Origin: Candidula unifasciata | Lineage: Eukaryota > Mollusca > Gastropoda > Stylommatophora > Geomitridae | Length of the DNA: 64,000 nucleotides | Assembly: GCA_905116865.2 (NCBI GenBank) | Contig: CAJHNH020002066.1 | Span: forward strand, 26,001-90,000 | Direction of reading: 5' to 3' | Part shown: positions 1 through 10,913 of the stretch, piece by piece | Layout of the letters: every line of letters starts with the position of its first letter | How positions within the stretch are numbered: position 1 is the first letter of the stretch | Notes under the pieces: generated by a model | What the model was told of the DNA's origin: nothing | Seen by the model: only the letters and a program-made list of their open reading frames with translations | Database searches by the model: none | Position numbers and translations under genes: made by a program

Positions 1-19
1 CCAAAAACATGGACTAATG

Positions 20-130
20 GGTGTAACACAACCCCCCCCACCCCCTCCCCCCAGAGGGGTCTTCAACCTATGTCACAGGCACTCTTTCTCAGAAAAAAAA
101 AAAACGTAAATGCAAGACAACCCAGAAGCA
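20..130 (+). repeat. Interspersed repeat family H, copy 1
   Basis: This stretch, from a C-rich run through GTAAATGCAAGACAACCCAG, is matched near 61225-61332 with the same order of blocks. The family is unclassified and only two copies occur here. The C-run and A-run differ in length between the copies. Confidence 0.6.
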
Positions 131-134
131 AACA

Positions 135-254
135 AGTCTCTAGCTTGGAGACGGTAAACCGAACCACATATTCTTCTGAGTTATTTGTCAGCTTCACTAG
201 GGAGTATCCATACACACATTCCTCTACACTAGTAGTCTCTAGCTTGGAGACGGT
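135..254. repeat. Pair of 21-bp direct repeats, each an inverted repeat
   Basis: AGTCTCTAGCTTGGAGACGGT occurs at 135-155 and again at 234-254. Each copy contains the short inverted repeat GTCTC/GAGAC. The 99-bp spacing could mark a small insertion or a local duplication; I cannot tell which. Confidence 0.5.
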
Positions 255-259
255 GGGAG

Positions 260-1110
260 CGGGGGCCCCCTAGGAAAATTCCAAAGGGGTGGAGGGGGGG
301 GGGCCGTCAAGTAATTTTGAAAATGAGTTCATATGCAATCGTAATAAATCGTTATACACACATTTTCTTTCCAGTTTAATCATAAATAAAACTTTTTTTT
401 TTTAAATTACGTGTATTTATAAAACAAACACTTTTGAATTTAAGAGCGGTTAGTACATCTACTGTTAAAAATTGATCGAATTAATATGAACATCTTTCTT
501 TTCTTCTGCCTTTCTAGCTCCCAGTGGAGCAAAAGCCCTCAGCCAACTCACACCAAGTCGTTCTTCTCTTTGTTATCGCAAGCAGCCCCCCCCCCGCCCC
601 CGCCATCCCCCTGTCCTCCCAGTCTGTTTAACTTCACTTTCTAGTTCACTTTTCCATAGGCTTTTTGGTCTTCCTTCTATGCCCATGTGGGTTCCAGTGC
701 AAAGCTATTCTAGTTATACTGTTCTATTGTTCTCTGGTTTTCTCAGCGTGTGCCCTATTCAACGCCAGCGTCTTTTCTTCACCTTTTTGTCCCCTGCAAC
801 TCGTTTGTTTCTCTCCCAAAGGTCTACATATGATGATACCTGCACTTAATTATAGATTAATTATAGATTTTTTGATAAGATTTTATTATGTTGGTGGGTT
901 GGGGTCTTGTCATCTGCTCAAGGGGGTAGCCACCTGAGAGAAGGTGAAGACCACTACTCTACAGATTCACATCCATCTTGTCACAGCTTCCACAGCAATC
1001 ATTACCTGATGACATGCCTTCATTATATTGGCTTATCGATGGACAGTATTACAGACTTCGTTATGGCTTAAATAAATACGGGTTTGGTTGTGTGTGGGGT
1101 GCGGTGATAC
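260..1110. other. No gene seen
   Basis: AT-rich sequence with a G-run near 292-303 and a C-run near 586-600. Short open frames here have no recognisable domain and I treat them as chance. Confidence 0.5.
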
Positions 1111-1112
1111 GA

Positions 1113-1161
<49 letters not shown>
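1113..1161 (+). repeat. (GT)n microsatellite
   Basis: About 24 uninterrupted GT units. Confidence 0.95.
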
Positions 1162-1336
1162 GGATCGCCCCGATTAATCACCCAATAAACTGCACTTTCA
1201 GCGTAATGGAGCGCCGGGGGACAAACAATCTGCGGTACTCGACATCAGTTGAGAACTGTTGCTGTACGGGACGAAATTATACATGTAATAACGTGTCTGG
1301 ATAGACATTAACTAACACTGAGAACTGATAACCTGC

Positions 1337-1572
1337 ATGGGAAACTGTCAGTCCACTTTTTTTGTACAGGGCATAATGACAGCGGAAATCAGAGTATGTC
1401 AAGACAAAATGAAAGCTGGAGGAGAAATAAGACAAGGGAAGACCAAAAGACGGAGGATAGTGGATATTATCGCATTATGGCATGACGGAAAATGTTTATC
1501 AGAAATGACTGGCGGTAACTAGGCAGAATGCTGTTGACAGTCATGACGACGAATAACACATGGCAGGTTATA
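1337..1572 (+). mobile_element. Possible LINE 3' end remnant
   Basis: The plus frame around 1440-1520 reads a basic stretch (GKTKRRRIVDII) followed by a short acidic and polar tail, and the segment ends at a short (AAT)n run at 1571. Non-LTR elements of the RTE type end in basic C-terminal peptides and simple repeats like this. The match is weak and a chance frame is possible. Confidence 0.3.
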
Positions 1573-1582
1573 ATAATAATAA

Positions 1583-1860
1583 GTGTAAGGGTCCTTTTTC
1601 CACGCCTTCAGGGCATATAGGGCTAGACCTCTACTTTAAAGATCAATCAGCGTGATGGGTGATGTGGTCAGCATCACGCCGGCCACCTTTACTTTCCAGG
1701 ACTGCACCCGGTACCCACTTAAGGCTGGGTCGACCTGGGATTCAAGGTCATGAAAAAAAAAAAACTACGGCTCCGCCAGGTAGCGAACCCACGAACTTCC
1801 GATCCGCACGCTGGCGTCTAGCCGCTACTAATCAGTCAACCAGGTGCCGTCTCCGTGATG
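1583..1860 (-). mobile_element. SINE-A copy, tRNA-derived
   Basis: Most abundant repeat in the window. In sense orientation it has a tRNA-like head with an A-box-like GTAGCGGCTAGACGCTCGCC and a B-box-like GGTTCGAGTCC. A body follows with CCCAGGTCGACCCAGC and AGTCCTGGGAAGTAAAGGC, then CCGATTGGTCTATAAAATATAGG, and a 3' end near CCTTTACTT. This copy is antisense: the tail side is at 1583 and the tRNA-like head near 1800-1860. Such elements are transcribed by RNA polymerase III and moved by LINE enzymes. Confidence 0.8.
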
Positions 1861-2560
1861 AAAACTACCTGCAGTAAATCTCCAACACGTTCTATCTGTA
1901 ACCCTGGATTTACACTCTCATGTTGTTTGTCCAACTCTTGTTGTTTATCTCCAACCAGTTATATTGCTTTCTACGGCTTGCTCTTTCGTCTTCGACCTTG
2001 ATATATATGTTGTGTTTTTTAGTTTTGGGTTCGAATCATCGGTTTGGTGGAGAATTTTTTTGTTTTTTGTTTTTGTTTTGTCTGTCGGGGGCAAAAATAG
2101 AATCATAAACTGCACAGTCCGTGAGGACAGCACTAGCCATGTCGGCCTTAATCATCAGGCTCAAAATCCCCCTCCCCCTCCCCGTACACCCCACCCCCTT
2201 TTTGCCTACACCACACAAGTGGTAATGCAGGCAGTTTTGGCGTTCGTGTCTTTTAGAAATGCAAAAATATTTCACTTTTAAATTTTAGTTTCGCTCAAGA
2301 TCTTCCTTTTGATTTCTAGTTTCTTCAAAACCTCTGCATTTTTTTCTTTCCCCTGTTAAATACGACCCATTATTATGTTTATCCACATCTCCAGAGACTA
2401 AATTCGATTTTCCAATTGTTTGGTCATTGTTCAGTTCTGTGAATCATACATCAGGGTCAAGTTATATATACCCTTTGACTTAGTGTTGGACTCAAGTGAA
2501 GTAAAGAGCCCTTGTTACACTATTGGCGCAAGAATATATTGCGAGATTCATATTACTATA

Positions 2561-2745
2561 GGGGAGTCGACGTGGTCTAGTGGCTAGACGCTCGCCTGTG
2601 CATCGGAAGATCGTGGGTTCGAGTCCCGACTGGGGATGGATATTTTTCAAAAATGACCTAGGCTCCCAGGTCGACCCAGCTTTAAGTGGGTGTCAGGTAC
2701 AGTCCTGGAAAGTAAAGGCTCTGACATCACCCAATAAGTCCTGTT
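2561..2745 (+). mobile_element. SINE-A, 5' part, split by the RTE element
   Basis: The tRNA-like head (GTGGTCTAGTGGCTAGACGCTCGCC, then GGTTCGAGTCC) and the first half of the body are well preserved. The body breaks off at ATAAGTCCTGTT (2734-2745) and resumes after the same 12 bases at 6121-6132. The SINE was therefore in place before the RTE landed. Confidence 0.85.
2734..2745. repeat. Target-site duplication of RTE copy 1, left
   Basis: ATAAGTCCTGTT, an exact match to 6121-6132. It lies inside a SINE-A. Confidence 0.92.
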
Positions 2746-2748
2746 CAT

Positions 2749-4419
2749 TCATTCAGTAGCATGTCCCTCGCGGAACCTCGCTGCCATAACAACCCTCCGG
2801 AAAACCTTCCTATCATGAGCAAGATGTCCTGCGTCTGATACACCCATCTGGAGATCATCTGCCACATCCTGCACCCATCTTCTCCTTGGCCTTCCTCTTC
2901 CTCTCTTCCCAGGCATATACCCCTCCATTATTGTTCTCTCTAGACCTCCATGACGTTTCAAGTGACCAAAATATTTCAATTTTCTTTGTTTTATTGTCTT
3001 TACTAGCCAACCCTCTTCAATATTCAGCTCTTGAAGTATGGATGCATTTGTTCTTTTCTTTACCCAAGATATTCTTAGAACCTGTCTGTAACATTTATAT
3101 TCAAATGCATTTATGCGCTGTTCCGCTTGTTTAGTAAGTGTCCAGGTCTCACAGGCGTATGTTGCAATAGGAAAGATGCATGCTCTTAAAAATCTGACCT
3201 TTGTAATTCTATCTGTACAATTCCATAATTTATTCAGTTGTTTTAGTCTTTGAAGAGCAATTGATAGTCGCCGTTTGATTTCTTTCATTGTGTCACCATT
3301 GTTGGTAACCAGTGACCCAAGATATTCGAAATTTTCCACCACTTCCAATCTTTCCTCATTAACATATATTTCCTTCTCCATGGCAGTTTTGTTTGTATGC
3401 ATTATCTTTGTTTTTGCTGTGTTAAGAAATAAGTTATGATTTTCACTATTTCTTTGGAGTGAGGTTAATAAGTTTTCTAAACCATTTTGTGATGTTGATA
3501 GTAATACTGTATCATCAGCATAACGAATTTCTGGTATTTCATGACCACCGATGTTTAGGGCATCATATTGTTCCTTGTTTATATCATCTCTTACATTTCT
3601 CATTATATTTTCGGCGTACAGGTTGAACAAATACGGTGACAGCACACATCCCTGACGGACTCCTTGCTTGATGCCAAACCAGTCTGATGTCTCTCCATCT
3701 ATTCTGACTGCTGCTTGTTGGTCTTGATAGAGCATTTTAATGAGCTGCACTATATGTGATGGAAAGCCCATATTCCTCATGATTTCCCAAAGCTTCTGAT
3801 GTTGTACACAGTCAAATGCTTTTGAATAATCCACAAAACATAAGAACAGATTTACATTAAATTCTCTACACTTCTCTATTATTAAACGCATGTTGAATAT
3901 ATGATCTCTTGTTCCTCTTCCCTGTCTAAATCCAGCCTGAGCTACATTAATCTCTTCTTCCATTTTCTTTTGCAGTCTTCTCATTATAATTTTTAGTAGA
4001 ATTTTACTTGCATGACTGATCAGGGCAATAGTTCGATAGTTTGTACATAATTTCAGGTCACCCTTTTTTGGTATTGGAATGAAGATAGTTCTCTTCCAGT
4101 CTTTTGGCCAAATACCATATTTCCATATCTTTTCACATAATGCATGATAGATTTTTATGCTTTCTTCTCCTCCCGCTTTAATCAATTCAGCTGGTATCTC
4201 ATCACATCCAGGTGATTTACCATTTTTCAGGCTCCTTATTGCCCATGAAATTTCATCTAATGAAGGTTCAGGTTCTGCCTCTACTGTTACTGGTTCATGT
4301 ATATCATTCATATCCTCACTGTCATTCATATCATACATTCCGCTGCAGTATTCCTGCCATCTTCCTAGAATTTGTCTAGATTCTGTTAAAGTATTTCCCC
4401 AACTTGTCACAAATAACAT
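2749..4419 (-). pseudogene. RTE copy 1: reverse transcriptase domain
   Basis: A 556-codon frame; the first ~9 residues are shadow before it joins the element's true frame. RT motifs occur in order: KNGKSPGCDEIPAELI, YRTIALISHASKILL, AGFRQGRGTRDH, FVDYSKAFDC (near residue 195), GVRQGCVLSPYLFNLYAE and the catalytic YADD at residues 300-303 (plus-strand 3511-3522). The C-terminus has a basic GKRGRGRPRRRW motif and ends at ARFREGHATE, close to the layout of BovB. All catalytic residues remain, so the loss of function comes from the upstream frameshifts. The nearly identical copy at 10.5-12.9 kb suggests recent activity. Confidence 0.93.
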
Positions 4420-5134
4420 TTAACTGAGGTTGAAAATTTCTTGTCAATAACTTCATTTCCTTGAACATTTCGTAATCTCTTCCATTTTTGTGATGCTGCT
4501 CTATTTTAATACAGCAATCTTGTACATACTGATTTTTATCCTTTCTTGTGTACTTTCTTATTTCTCGTGTTAAAAATTTATACTTCATCCTACTGTCATT
4601 GGTTTCTCCTTTCTTTTTCAGTTCCCTTCGTTGTTTTATTAGTTCTAACGTGTATGGTGTGATCCATGGTTTATGTTGCTTAGTCCTGATGGGTATTAAG
4701 TCTTTAGCTGCTGTTATCAAGATATCCCTAGCTTGTACCGCCAGTTCATCAGGTGTCATTTCCTCTTGTACAGACATCAAGACCTCAAAACGGTTCTTCA
4801 CTTCTACGTTGTATGCATCTGGTATTTTTGTGAGATCAAATCGAAATGGCCTTGGTCCTCGGGTAAGCTTTTTGAGTTTTAATTTCAGATCTGCTTCTAG
4901 TAACTGATGATCTGTATCGCAATCTGCACTTCGCAGGGTTTTTGCAGATGTTATGCTCGATCTCCATCTTCTTTGTATTAAAATGTAATCTATCTGATTT
5001 TTGGTAACACCGTCAGGGGATGTCCATGTGAAAAGCCTTCTAGGGTGTTGTTTATAAAGTGTGTTAGCTATTGTTAATTCATTTTCTATGCAAAATTCAA
5101 TCAATTTTTCTCCTGTTTCATTTCTATTACCCAA
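4376..5134 (-). pseudogene. RTE copy 1: endonuclease C-terminal and linker piece
   Basis: A 252-codon frame starting MGNRNETGEKL. NQIDYILIQRRW (near residue 46) and the terminal EEP histidine motif DTDHQLLEADL (near residue 72) complete the endonuclease. The rest is the Lys/Arg-rich linker between endonuclease and RT. The frame is lost at about 4392, where copy 1 has an extra C compared with copy 2 (four C instead of three), and continues in 2749-4419. Confidence 0.87.
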
Positions 5135-5145
5135 TCCAAATTTTC

Positions 5146-5523
5146 CTAAAAAACGTGTCTCTCATTTTCAGCTCTGCCTGTACCTACTTTAGCATTAAAA
5201 TCTCCCATTATTATTATTATATCATTCTGATTAATTTTATTTAATGTGTCTTGCAGTATGGCATAAAAATCTTCAATTTCGCCCTCCTCTGCTGTTGAAG
5301 TTGGTGCATATACCTGCATGAAAGTTATGTTTTTTGGACGGCCTTTAAGTCTGATAGTTAGGATTCTATCACTAACTGGATTATATCCCATAATAGCTTT
5401 TGCTGTTGTTTTATCTAAACAAAATGCCACTCCGCTCTGGCCTCTTACATCTCTACCAGAATATACGAAAAAAGCTTCCATATTCATTGATAAAATGTCC
5501 CTTGCCACTCCAACGATGTTCAC
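5146..5523 (-). pseudogene. RTE copy 1: endonuclease middle piece
   Basis: A 125-codon frame overlapping the preceding piece by about 70 bases. Its first ~20 residues are out-of-frame shadow. Real similarity starts around FFVYSGRDVRGQSG and runs through ILTIRLKGRP, MQVYAPTS and the catalytic IIIMGDFNAKVG motif of EEP endonucleases. It ends at ERHVF plus a stop because copy 1 has six T (sense strand) where copy 2 has four near 12884, a 2-bp insertion relative to the intact frame. Confidence 0.87.
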
Positions 5524-5794
5524 AAATTCCTAAGATCTGAATATTTAATCTTTCAATCTCATCACATACTACTTTAAGCTTTCCTTCATACAGACTTCTC
5601 ACATTCCACGTTCCTATTCGCATTCTGTTTCTTAGTCTGACACAGTGGATTTCCTTGGTAACACAGTCAGGATTAACTCCGTCATCACGATTACTAGTAC
5701 TGACCCCTGTATCACACTCTTCCCCAGTGTTATCTGATCTGCCTGGCCTGGGGGTCTCGCCACCAGATCTCTTCTGTGTTATGTTTTCTTTCAT
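5453..5794 (-). pseudogene. RTE copy 1: endonuclease N-terminal piece
   Basis: A 113-codon frame beginning MKENITQ. About 60 polar residues lead into GTWNVRSL (near residues 61-68) and ICEHRW (near 93-98), the Asn- and Glu-bearing catalytic motifs of the exonuclease-endonuclease-phosphatase (EEP) fold that nicks target DNA for reverse transcription. The frame then runs out of register in a T6 run at about 5468-5473 and meets a stop. The true translation continues in the overlapping piece 5146-5523, so this copy cannot make a full endonuclease. Predicted genes with this sequence are often mislabelled craniofacial development protein 2-like. Confidence 0.88.
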
Positions 5795-6120
5795 GATTGT
5801 TGTGGGTTCTTGGCAAAATTTGCAGAAGGTAGTTTGCCGTTGCTTTCCTCCTGAGCAGTGACTATACTAGTTGGTGGCCATAGCCATTGTCTCTACTGAT
5901 GAGATCATCTGCCTATCGCCGCAGAGTGCAGACCATAACCAACAATACCTGTCGGCTGCTCTTACACTCCATCCACCACCTGCTTCCATGGCTTCACGTA
6001 ACCCTGATTGGGGGGCTAAACGGGTACTCCACCTTGCCCAAGGGTGTCCCGTAGACTAGCGGAGGAAAGGAGGCGTCTTACTTCTCCTTTGATAGGGGAT
6101 ACCCCTACCCCGCTAACCAC

Positions 6121-6132
6121 ATAAGTCCTGTT
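6121..6132. repeat. Target-site duplication of RTE copy 1, right
   Basis: ATAAGTCCTGTT, the partner of 2734-2745. It fixes the 5' end of the element at 6120. Confidence 0.92.
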
Positions 6133-6222
6133 AGGTATATAAAATATAGGTCTAGCCCTGTATACTCAATATGCTTGAAGATGTGGGGAAACAAGACCTT
6201 TACTTGCTTATAATATCATAGG
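6133..6222 (+). mobile_element. SINE-A, 3' part, split by the RTE element
   Basis: Continues the SINE interrupted at 2745: TATAAAATATAGGTCTAGCC, then the CTTGAAGATGTGG block and the CCTTTACTT end. The phase fits a simple insertion with no loss of SINE sequence. Confidence 0.85.
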
Positions 6223-6364
6223 CCAGGTGACCAACGTGTGGACAGCGGCTTGTTAGTCCACAGCCAAACCGTGAGAGATAGCCAGCTGTGATCTGTACCG
6301 TATTGTCTTTATTTTTCAATAAACAGTTGCTATAGAGATTGACATCTGTCTTTCTCATTCTTCG

Positions 6365-6615
6365 TCTTTGCGTTTACTGGCTGTAAACTCCGGCAGAAAG
6401 TTCTTTAGTTCGTCAACCTCTGGACTTTAGTCTTTTCCCAGAACTTCAGTGTTGTATACATATCCGTCTTACTGATCAGACTTTAGCCTTTTCCCAGAAC
6501 TTTAGTGTTGTTTGCCTATCCGTTTTGCTGATTTTTACGCAGACCGTTGGTTTCTTGCTTCTCATGCAGATGCACTTCCACTTCAAAGGAAACCCAAAAT
6601 ATTCTACTCTTACGG
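6365..6615 (-). repeat. Interspersed repeat family E copy
   Basis: Shares ordered blocks (GACTGTAAACTC.GG, CAGAACTT, GCAGAC.GTTGGTT, CAGATGCACTTC) with 15860-16130, 17940-18130, 32288-32335 and 48008-48275. Copies occur in both orientations, which fits a dispersed mobile element. I cannot assign it to a class. In the sense orientation some copies end in a short GAAGAA run. Confidence 0.6.
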
Positions 6616-6844
6616 CACGTTTGATATGGAAGCAGTCGGTCAGTTCTCGTTTTTGCCAAACCAAATTGGGGCAGCGGTCTTTGCCACTTACTTCAGGTGT
6701 TTGTCTTTGCCTAACCTAGGCAGAACGTAGAAGAAGTTAAAGAAGACGCTCTGTACAAGGTTTGGTCCAGCGCGTGGTGTAAGATGGGCGTGGGTGCTAG
6801 CAGCACACGGACACACATACACACACACACATGAGTTTGAAACA

Positions 6845-7090
6845 AAGAGTAAAGGATCCTTGTCCACGCTTCGAGGCATATTGGGTATATAGGGTTAGAC
6901 CTTTATTTTATGAACCAATTGGCACAAAGTGGATGATGTGGTCAGCACCACGCCGGTCGCTTTTACTTTCCAGGACTGCACCTGGTACCCACTCAAGGAT
7001 GGGTCGAACTGACAGCCAAGGTCATTTCTGAAAAACGTCTAGCTCCGACACCATCCGAACCCACGACCTTCCTTTAACGGTGGCTCTCAT
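6845..7090 (-). mobile_element. SINE-A copy
   Basis: Antisense copy from AGTAAAGGATCCTTG to the B-box complement CGAACCCACGACC. The tRNA-like head is cut short near 7085. Confidence 0.75.
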
Positions 7091-7094
7091 ACAC

Positions 7095-9250
7095 ACATGT
7101 GGGCCTGACAAAAAACGTATGGAAATTAGACTTGATGGTCGGCAGACAAGCATACAGCCACTACTCTACCGCTGCCACCACATGAAGAAAGACTATATTG
7201 TAAAACTGCCAGACATTCAGCGGTCCATTACTGCATTCTCACAGAGCCAGTTTCTTGACATGCCAGTCAACCATACGTTTCGATACATAGGCAAGATAAC
7301 AGTTGTAAAAGACTTGTTTTTATAAATGCTCTACAATGCTAGTATTGTTTTGAAAACACATTTCAATTGATGTATTCCACTAACGAACGACAAACACGTA
7401 CAAACACAGCTGGTGTTTTGCCTGTTATGTTTATTTTATATATGTATGCAAACATAAGGGAACCCAGGGCGTCGACACAAAGACAACATTAGGGTGAATG
7501 GGGAAAGGGGGTAAGCGCTTATAAGCCTTATTTAAAGGTACAATAGTAATAATAATAATGTAATAAATGTCAATGCCAAGACGTACACACTCCTTGACTC
7601 AAACACAATAACAAGAATAGGCTTTTTAGAATGTTAGCACTATAATGAACTGATTACACAGAACAGAGAGAAATAGAGGCATAGACTACGAGCCCTAAAT
7701 GAAATATAATAGCACAACAAGATAAGGAATGAAAGTAATAAAATAATGGAGATCTATAACTGAATAAATGTAGACCACGATCATTACGATCTGATGAGAA
7801 TGGCGCTGCCGGTAGTTACCAGGGGATCTGGCCGACGCTCAACAATCAAGGGAAGGTGAGACGGATGTACAATCAGACAGTTAATGGTGCCATCGGAATC
7901 GGAACTCTTCGCTCGCTGCTGATAATGGGGACGGGGTGTCCCGAGTGCTATGATGTTGATTCCTAATTCAACATTTATCATGTAGACCTCGAAGCAGACC
8001 AAGCAGACTGTGGAGAGAGATAATAAGCATGCCGTCCCAGACCTATAAATACTTGGAGTTACCAATGGAGAGAGACAGCTAATGACAGAGATGAATGGAG
8101 GTGGGTGATATTTGCAGCAATGAACCTTAATGGTTAAGAATGCTAAACAAGCAGAATAAGAAGATGAAGAAGACTGCAAAATATACAGATATTACAGAAA
8201 TGCCAGAGCCCCGCAGGTTCTGATACCTCCAGTATACACACCAACAGAGTAACATATTCACTTCCTCATCATTATCATCATCATCATCATTGTCGCGTGC
8301 GGATGTGCAGTAGAACGCACCAGTACTGAGTGAGCAAATAGGACGTCAAAACAATACGTGATGGTGTTAATGTATTGTTGTCAGAGCATTCGATGTTTAC
8401 AGTCTGAAGTAGACAGACGTGTGGATCCTTGTGGATGCTTTAGCCCGGGATGCCATTGAAGGAATGGTAATCAAAGTTGGATCCTTGAGGATGCTCTACC
8501 CCCGGACTCCACTAAAACTCAGCAGAAAGCTGGTATAGTGTCTACTCCGTTCGGCAGTAAGCCGGTATACTTATATTACCTTGTTCAGGCTGCAGAGGAG
8601 AGGTTCGTTGAGATTGTCCGGATTCCAAGGTCGGACTGAGATCGTTGAGAATGTCCGGATTCCCAGGTCGGACTGAGACCCGTCATTTGTTACGAAGTCA
8701 TTTGATGTCGAGCGGGCTCGTGTTGGTGTGGTTGAGTGAGTCTTTATTAATTGCACGAGTTTACATCCGTTGATCATTGGTATATCAATACAACCATGAA
8801 ACCTATCGTAGAGCGTTCGTTGTTTTAACGTTGAAAAGCATTTAAGTTTCTACTGTTTTACCCCACTTGGCCTATTTCATCGTTGGTACAACACACATCA
8901 TCATGAAGCCGCCGCACGTCACAATCATGCAAAAGGTCGCTCTCATCACGGCAAGCCAGACAGCTGCTCCATCAAGTGTTGTCAATGCCGGAACCATCAC
9001 AAACTCTGTGCTCAGTGACCACCATCATCATGTTGGTCAACTCCAGCCTCCTTCTCCAAGAACCACACCCTCCATTTCTGTAACATTCTCTCACGTCTCC
9101 ATAATTTGACATATGTATTCTCGAATTCCCTCTAGATTTGTATTTTATATGATCAACATCTCAAGGATACAAATCAGACAGCTAGAAACTACAGAAATTC
9201 CATTGAAATTACAGCACAGTAATATTACTGTCACTGCTGTCTGTTTTACC
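7095..9250. other. No gene seen; minor repeats
   Basis: No frame here has a recognisable domain. It contains an (ATC)n run near 8272-8292, a 37-bp unit repeated twice at 8606-8680, and at about 7930-7985 a fragment resembling the SINE-B tail (GTGCTATGATGTTGATTCC). Confidence 0.45.
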
Positions 9251-9264
9251 ACCTTTTAGGGCGG

Positions 9265-9440
9265 TGTAGACAGGAGATCCGAGCTTGAGGATTTAGGGCC
9301 GCACAACTAGTGCTGTCGCCAAGGAGTGTGCAGGTTAGAAAGTTTGCCCCCGACAGAAAAACTGCATCACGTTACCGGGGGTTTCGGACCCGAGTCTCCT
9401 GCAAGACAGCCTATCGTAATTACCACTCAGCCAGCCACTT
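9265..9440 (-). mobile_element. Possible tRNA-derived SINE, other family
   Basis: The antisense strand shows a tRNA-like head: a B-box-like segment opposite GGTTTCGGACCCGAGTC, then a run of the sort found between A and B boxes. No second clear copy was seen, so the family is not defined. Confidence 0.4.
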
Positions 9441-9468
9441 CATATGACTGGCTGTAATGACATACTGT

Positions 9469-9738
9469 AAGTAAAGGACCCTTTCTCATGCCTTTATGCA
9501 TATTGGGCATACATGGCTAGACCTAGATTAGTTATAGACCAATCGGCAATTTGTGGGTTATGTGGCCAACATTACGCTGGCCACCTTTACTTCCCAAGAC
9601 TATACCTGGTACACACTCAAGGCTTGGTCGACTTGAGAACCATAGTCATTCCTGAAGAAAGTCTAGTTCCGTCAGGACCTGAACCCACGACCTGTTGATC
9701 CTCAGGCGAGCGTCTAGCCGCTACACCACGGAAGCTCT
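9469..9738 (-). mobile_element. SINE-A copy
   Basis: Nearly complete antisense copy, from AAGTAAAGGACCC to the tRNA-like head GCGAGCGTCTAGCCGCTACACC. Confidence 0.8.
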
Positions 9739-9739
9739 C

Positions 9740-10280
9740 ACAGTTACGTTGGCCTATAAAACGATTACCAACCAACCTGTAGTTGGGAGTGCCTCAAATG
9801 CCTCAATCCGCCTATTTATAGAATAGCAGTGCCACGCTAATGAAACAAACATCATTTAAAACCTCTCCTAAACATCACCGGCTGGTCGGGGCTAGATCTC
9901 TGTTGTTGACACCGATCAATGTAGGCAGGAAAACACATTAGAGAGGATAATTGTGAGGGCAAATGAGGAAAAGAGGGTAGGGGGGGGGGGGGGGGGGGAT
10001 ATCGACTGTTGACACGTCTAGCAGGGGGATTGTCACATTAAATACATACATGATGTCTGGGCTGGAACACAGGCGGACAGATTACAGGCACCCATATTTG
10101 CACACACACAAACATACACATACACACACACACACACGGTAAGTTTTACACTCGTCTGCCCATTAGCACACCGCTAGACACTAGCTCGCGGCTGACTGGA
10201 CGACCTACTGACCACCTTACCCCTGATAGGTCGGCCTCGAGCGATCCGATTTTCACACAAGGCAACGGGTGATACTCGCG
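9740..10280. other. No gene seen; simple repeats
   Basis: Contains a G-run at 9980-9998 and a (CA)n tract near 10102-10137. The rest is unassigned. Confidence 0.5.
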
Positions 10281-10282
10281 CT

Positions 10283-10378
10283 TACATCATCCACCTAGTG
10301 CCGATTGGTCTGAAAAAATATTGGTACTCTTCCCATATTCCCGATGCGCCCAAAAGGCATCCATCTTTACTTTTACTT

Positions 10379-10381
<3 letters not shown>
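10283..10381 (+). mobile_element. SINE-A 3' fragment
   Basis: GTGCCGATTGGTCTG through the CTTTACTTTTACTTTAT tail, directly followed by (TA)n. The (TA)n probably grew from, or next to, the SINE tail. Confidence 0.65.

Positions 10382-10472
<91 letters not shown>
10382..10472. repeat. (TA)n microsatellite
   Basis: About 45 TA units between the SINE-A tail and the 3' end of RTE copy 2. Long Tyr-Ile alternating frames here are artefacts. Confidence 0.95.
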
Positions 10473-10476
<4 letters not shown>

Positions 10477-10481
10477 TTCAT

Positions 10482-10913
10482 TCATTCAGTAGCATGTCCC
10501 TCGCGGAACCTCGCTGCCATAACAACCCTCCGGAAAACCTTCCTATCATGAGCAAGATGTCCTGCGTCTGATACACCCATCTGGAGATCATCTGCCACAT
10601 CCTGCACCCATCTTCTCCTTGGCCTTCCTCTTCCTCTCTTCCCAGGCATATACCCCTCCATTATTGTTCTCTCTAGACTTCCATGACGTTTCAAGTGACC
10701 AAAATATTTCAATTTTCTTTGTTTTATTGTCTTTACTAGCCAACCCTCTTCAATATTCAGCTCTTGAAGTATGGATGCATTTGTTCTTTTCTTTACCCAA
10801 GATATTCTTAGAACCTGTCTGTAACATTTATATTCAAATGCATTTATGCGCTGTTCCGCTTGTTTAGTAAGTGTCCATGTCTCACAGGCGTATGTTGCAA
10901 TGGAAAGATGCAT
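10482..10913 (-). pseudogene. RTE copy 2: C-terminal piece
   Basis: A 143-codon frame carrying the last part of the polyprotein: ATYACETWTLTKQAEQR, the LRISWVKKRTN block, KYFGHLKRHG, the basic GKRGRGRPRRRW and the ARFREGHATE terminus. It overlaps the previous piece out of frame because of the 1-bp deletion near 10902. It matches copy 1 almost residue for residue. Confidence 0.88.

Larger units (their letters stand above)
2746..6120 (-). mobile_element. RTE/BovB-like non-LTR retrotransposon, near full length (copy 1)
   Basis: A 3375-bp element on the minus strand, flanked by the perfect 12-bp duplication ATAAGTCCTGTT at 2734-2745 and 6121-6132. Its 3' end carries a short (TGAA)n tail, typical of RTE elements, and about 330 bp of 5' leader precede the coding region. 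It codes for an apurinic-like endonuclease followed by a reverse transcriptase, but the single frame is broken by small indels into four pieces. The length agrees with the usual 3.2-3.4 kb for RTE. The clade call comes from the RT motifs and a BovB-like C-terminus, read by eye. Confidence 0.93.

Noticed and set aside
2575..2640. tRNA gene
   Set aside because: The A- and B-box-like head does not fold into a full cloverleaf by eye and is joined to the SINE-A body; all such heads here belong to SINEs.
4548..4907. 119-codon plus-strand frame, repeated at 12279-12638
   Set aside because: It is the antisense shadow of the RTE linker; conserved only because the two RTE copies are.
10287..10571. Tyr-Ile alternating frames on both strands
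   Set aside because: Translation of (TA)n, not a gene.
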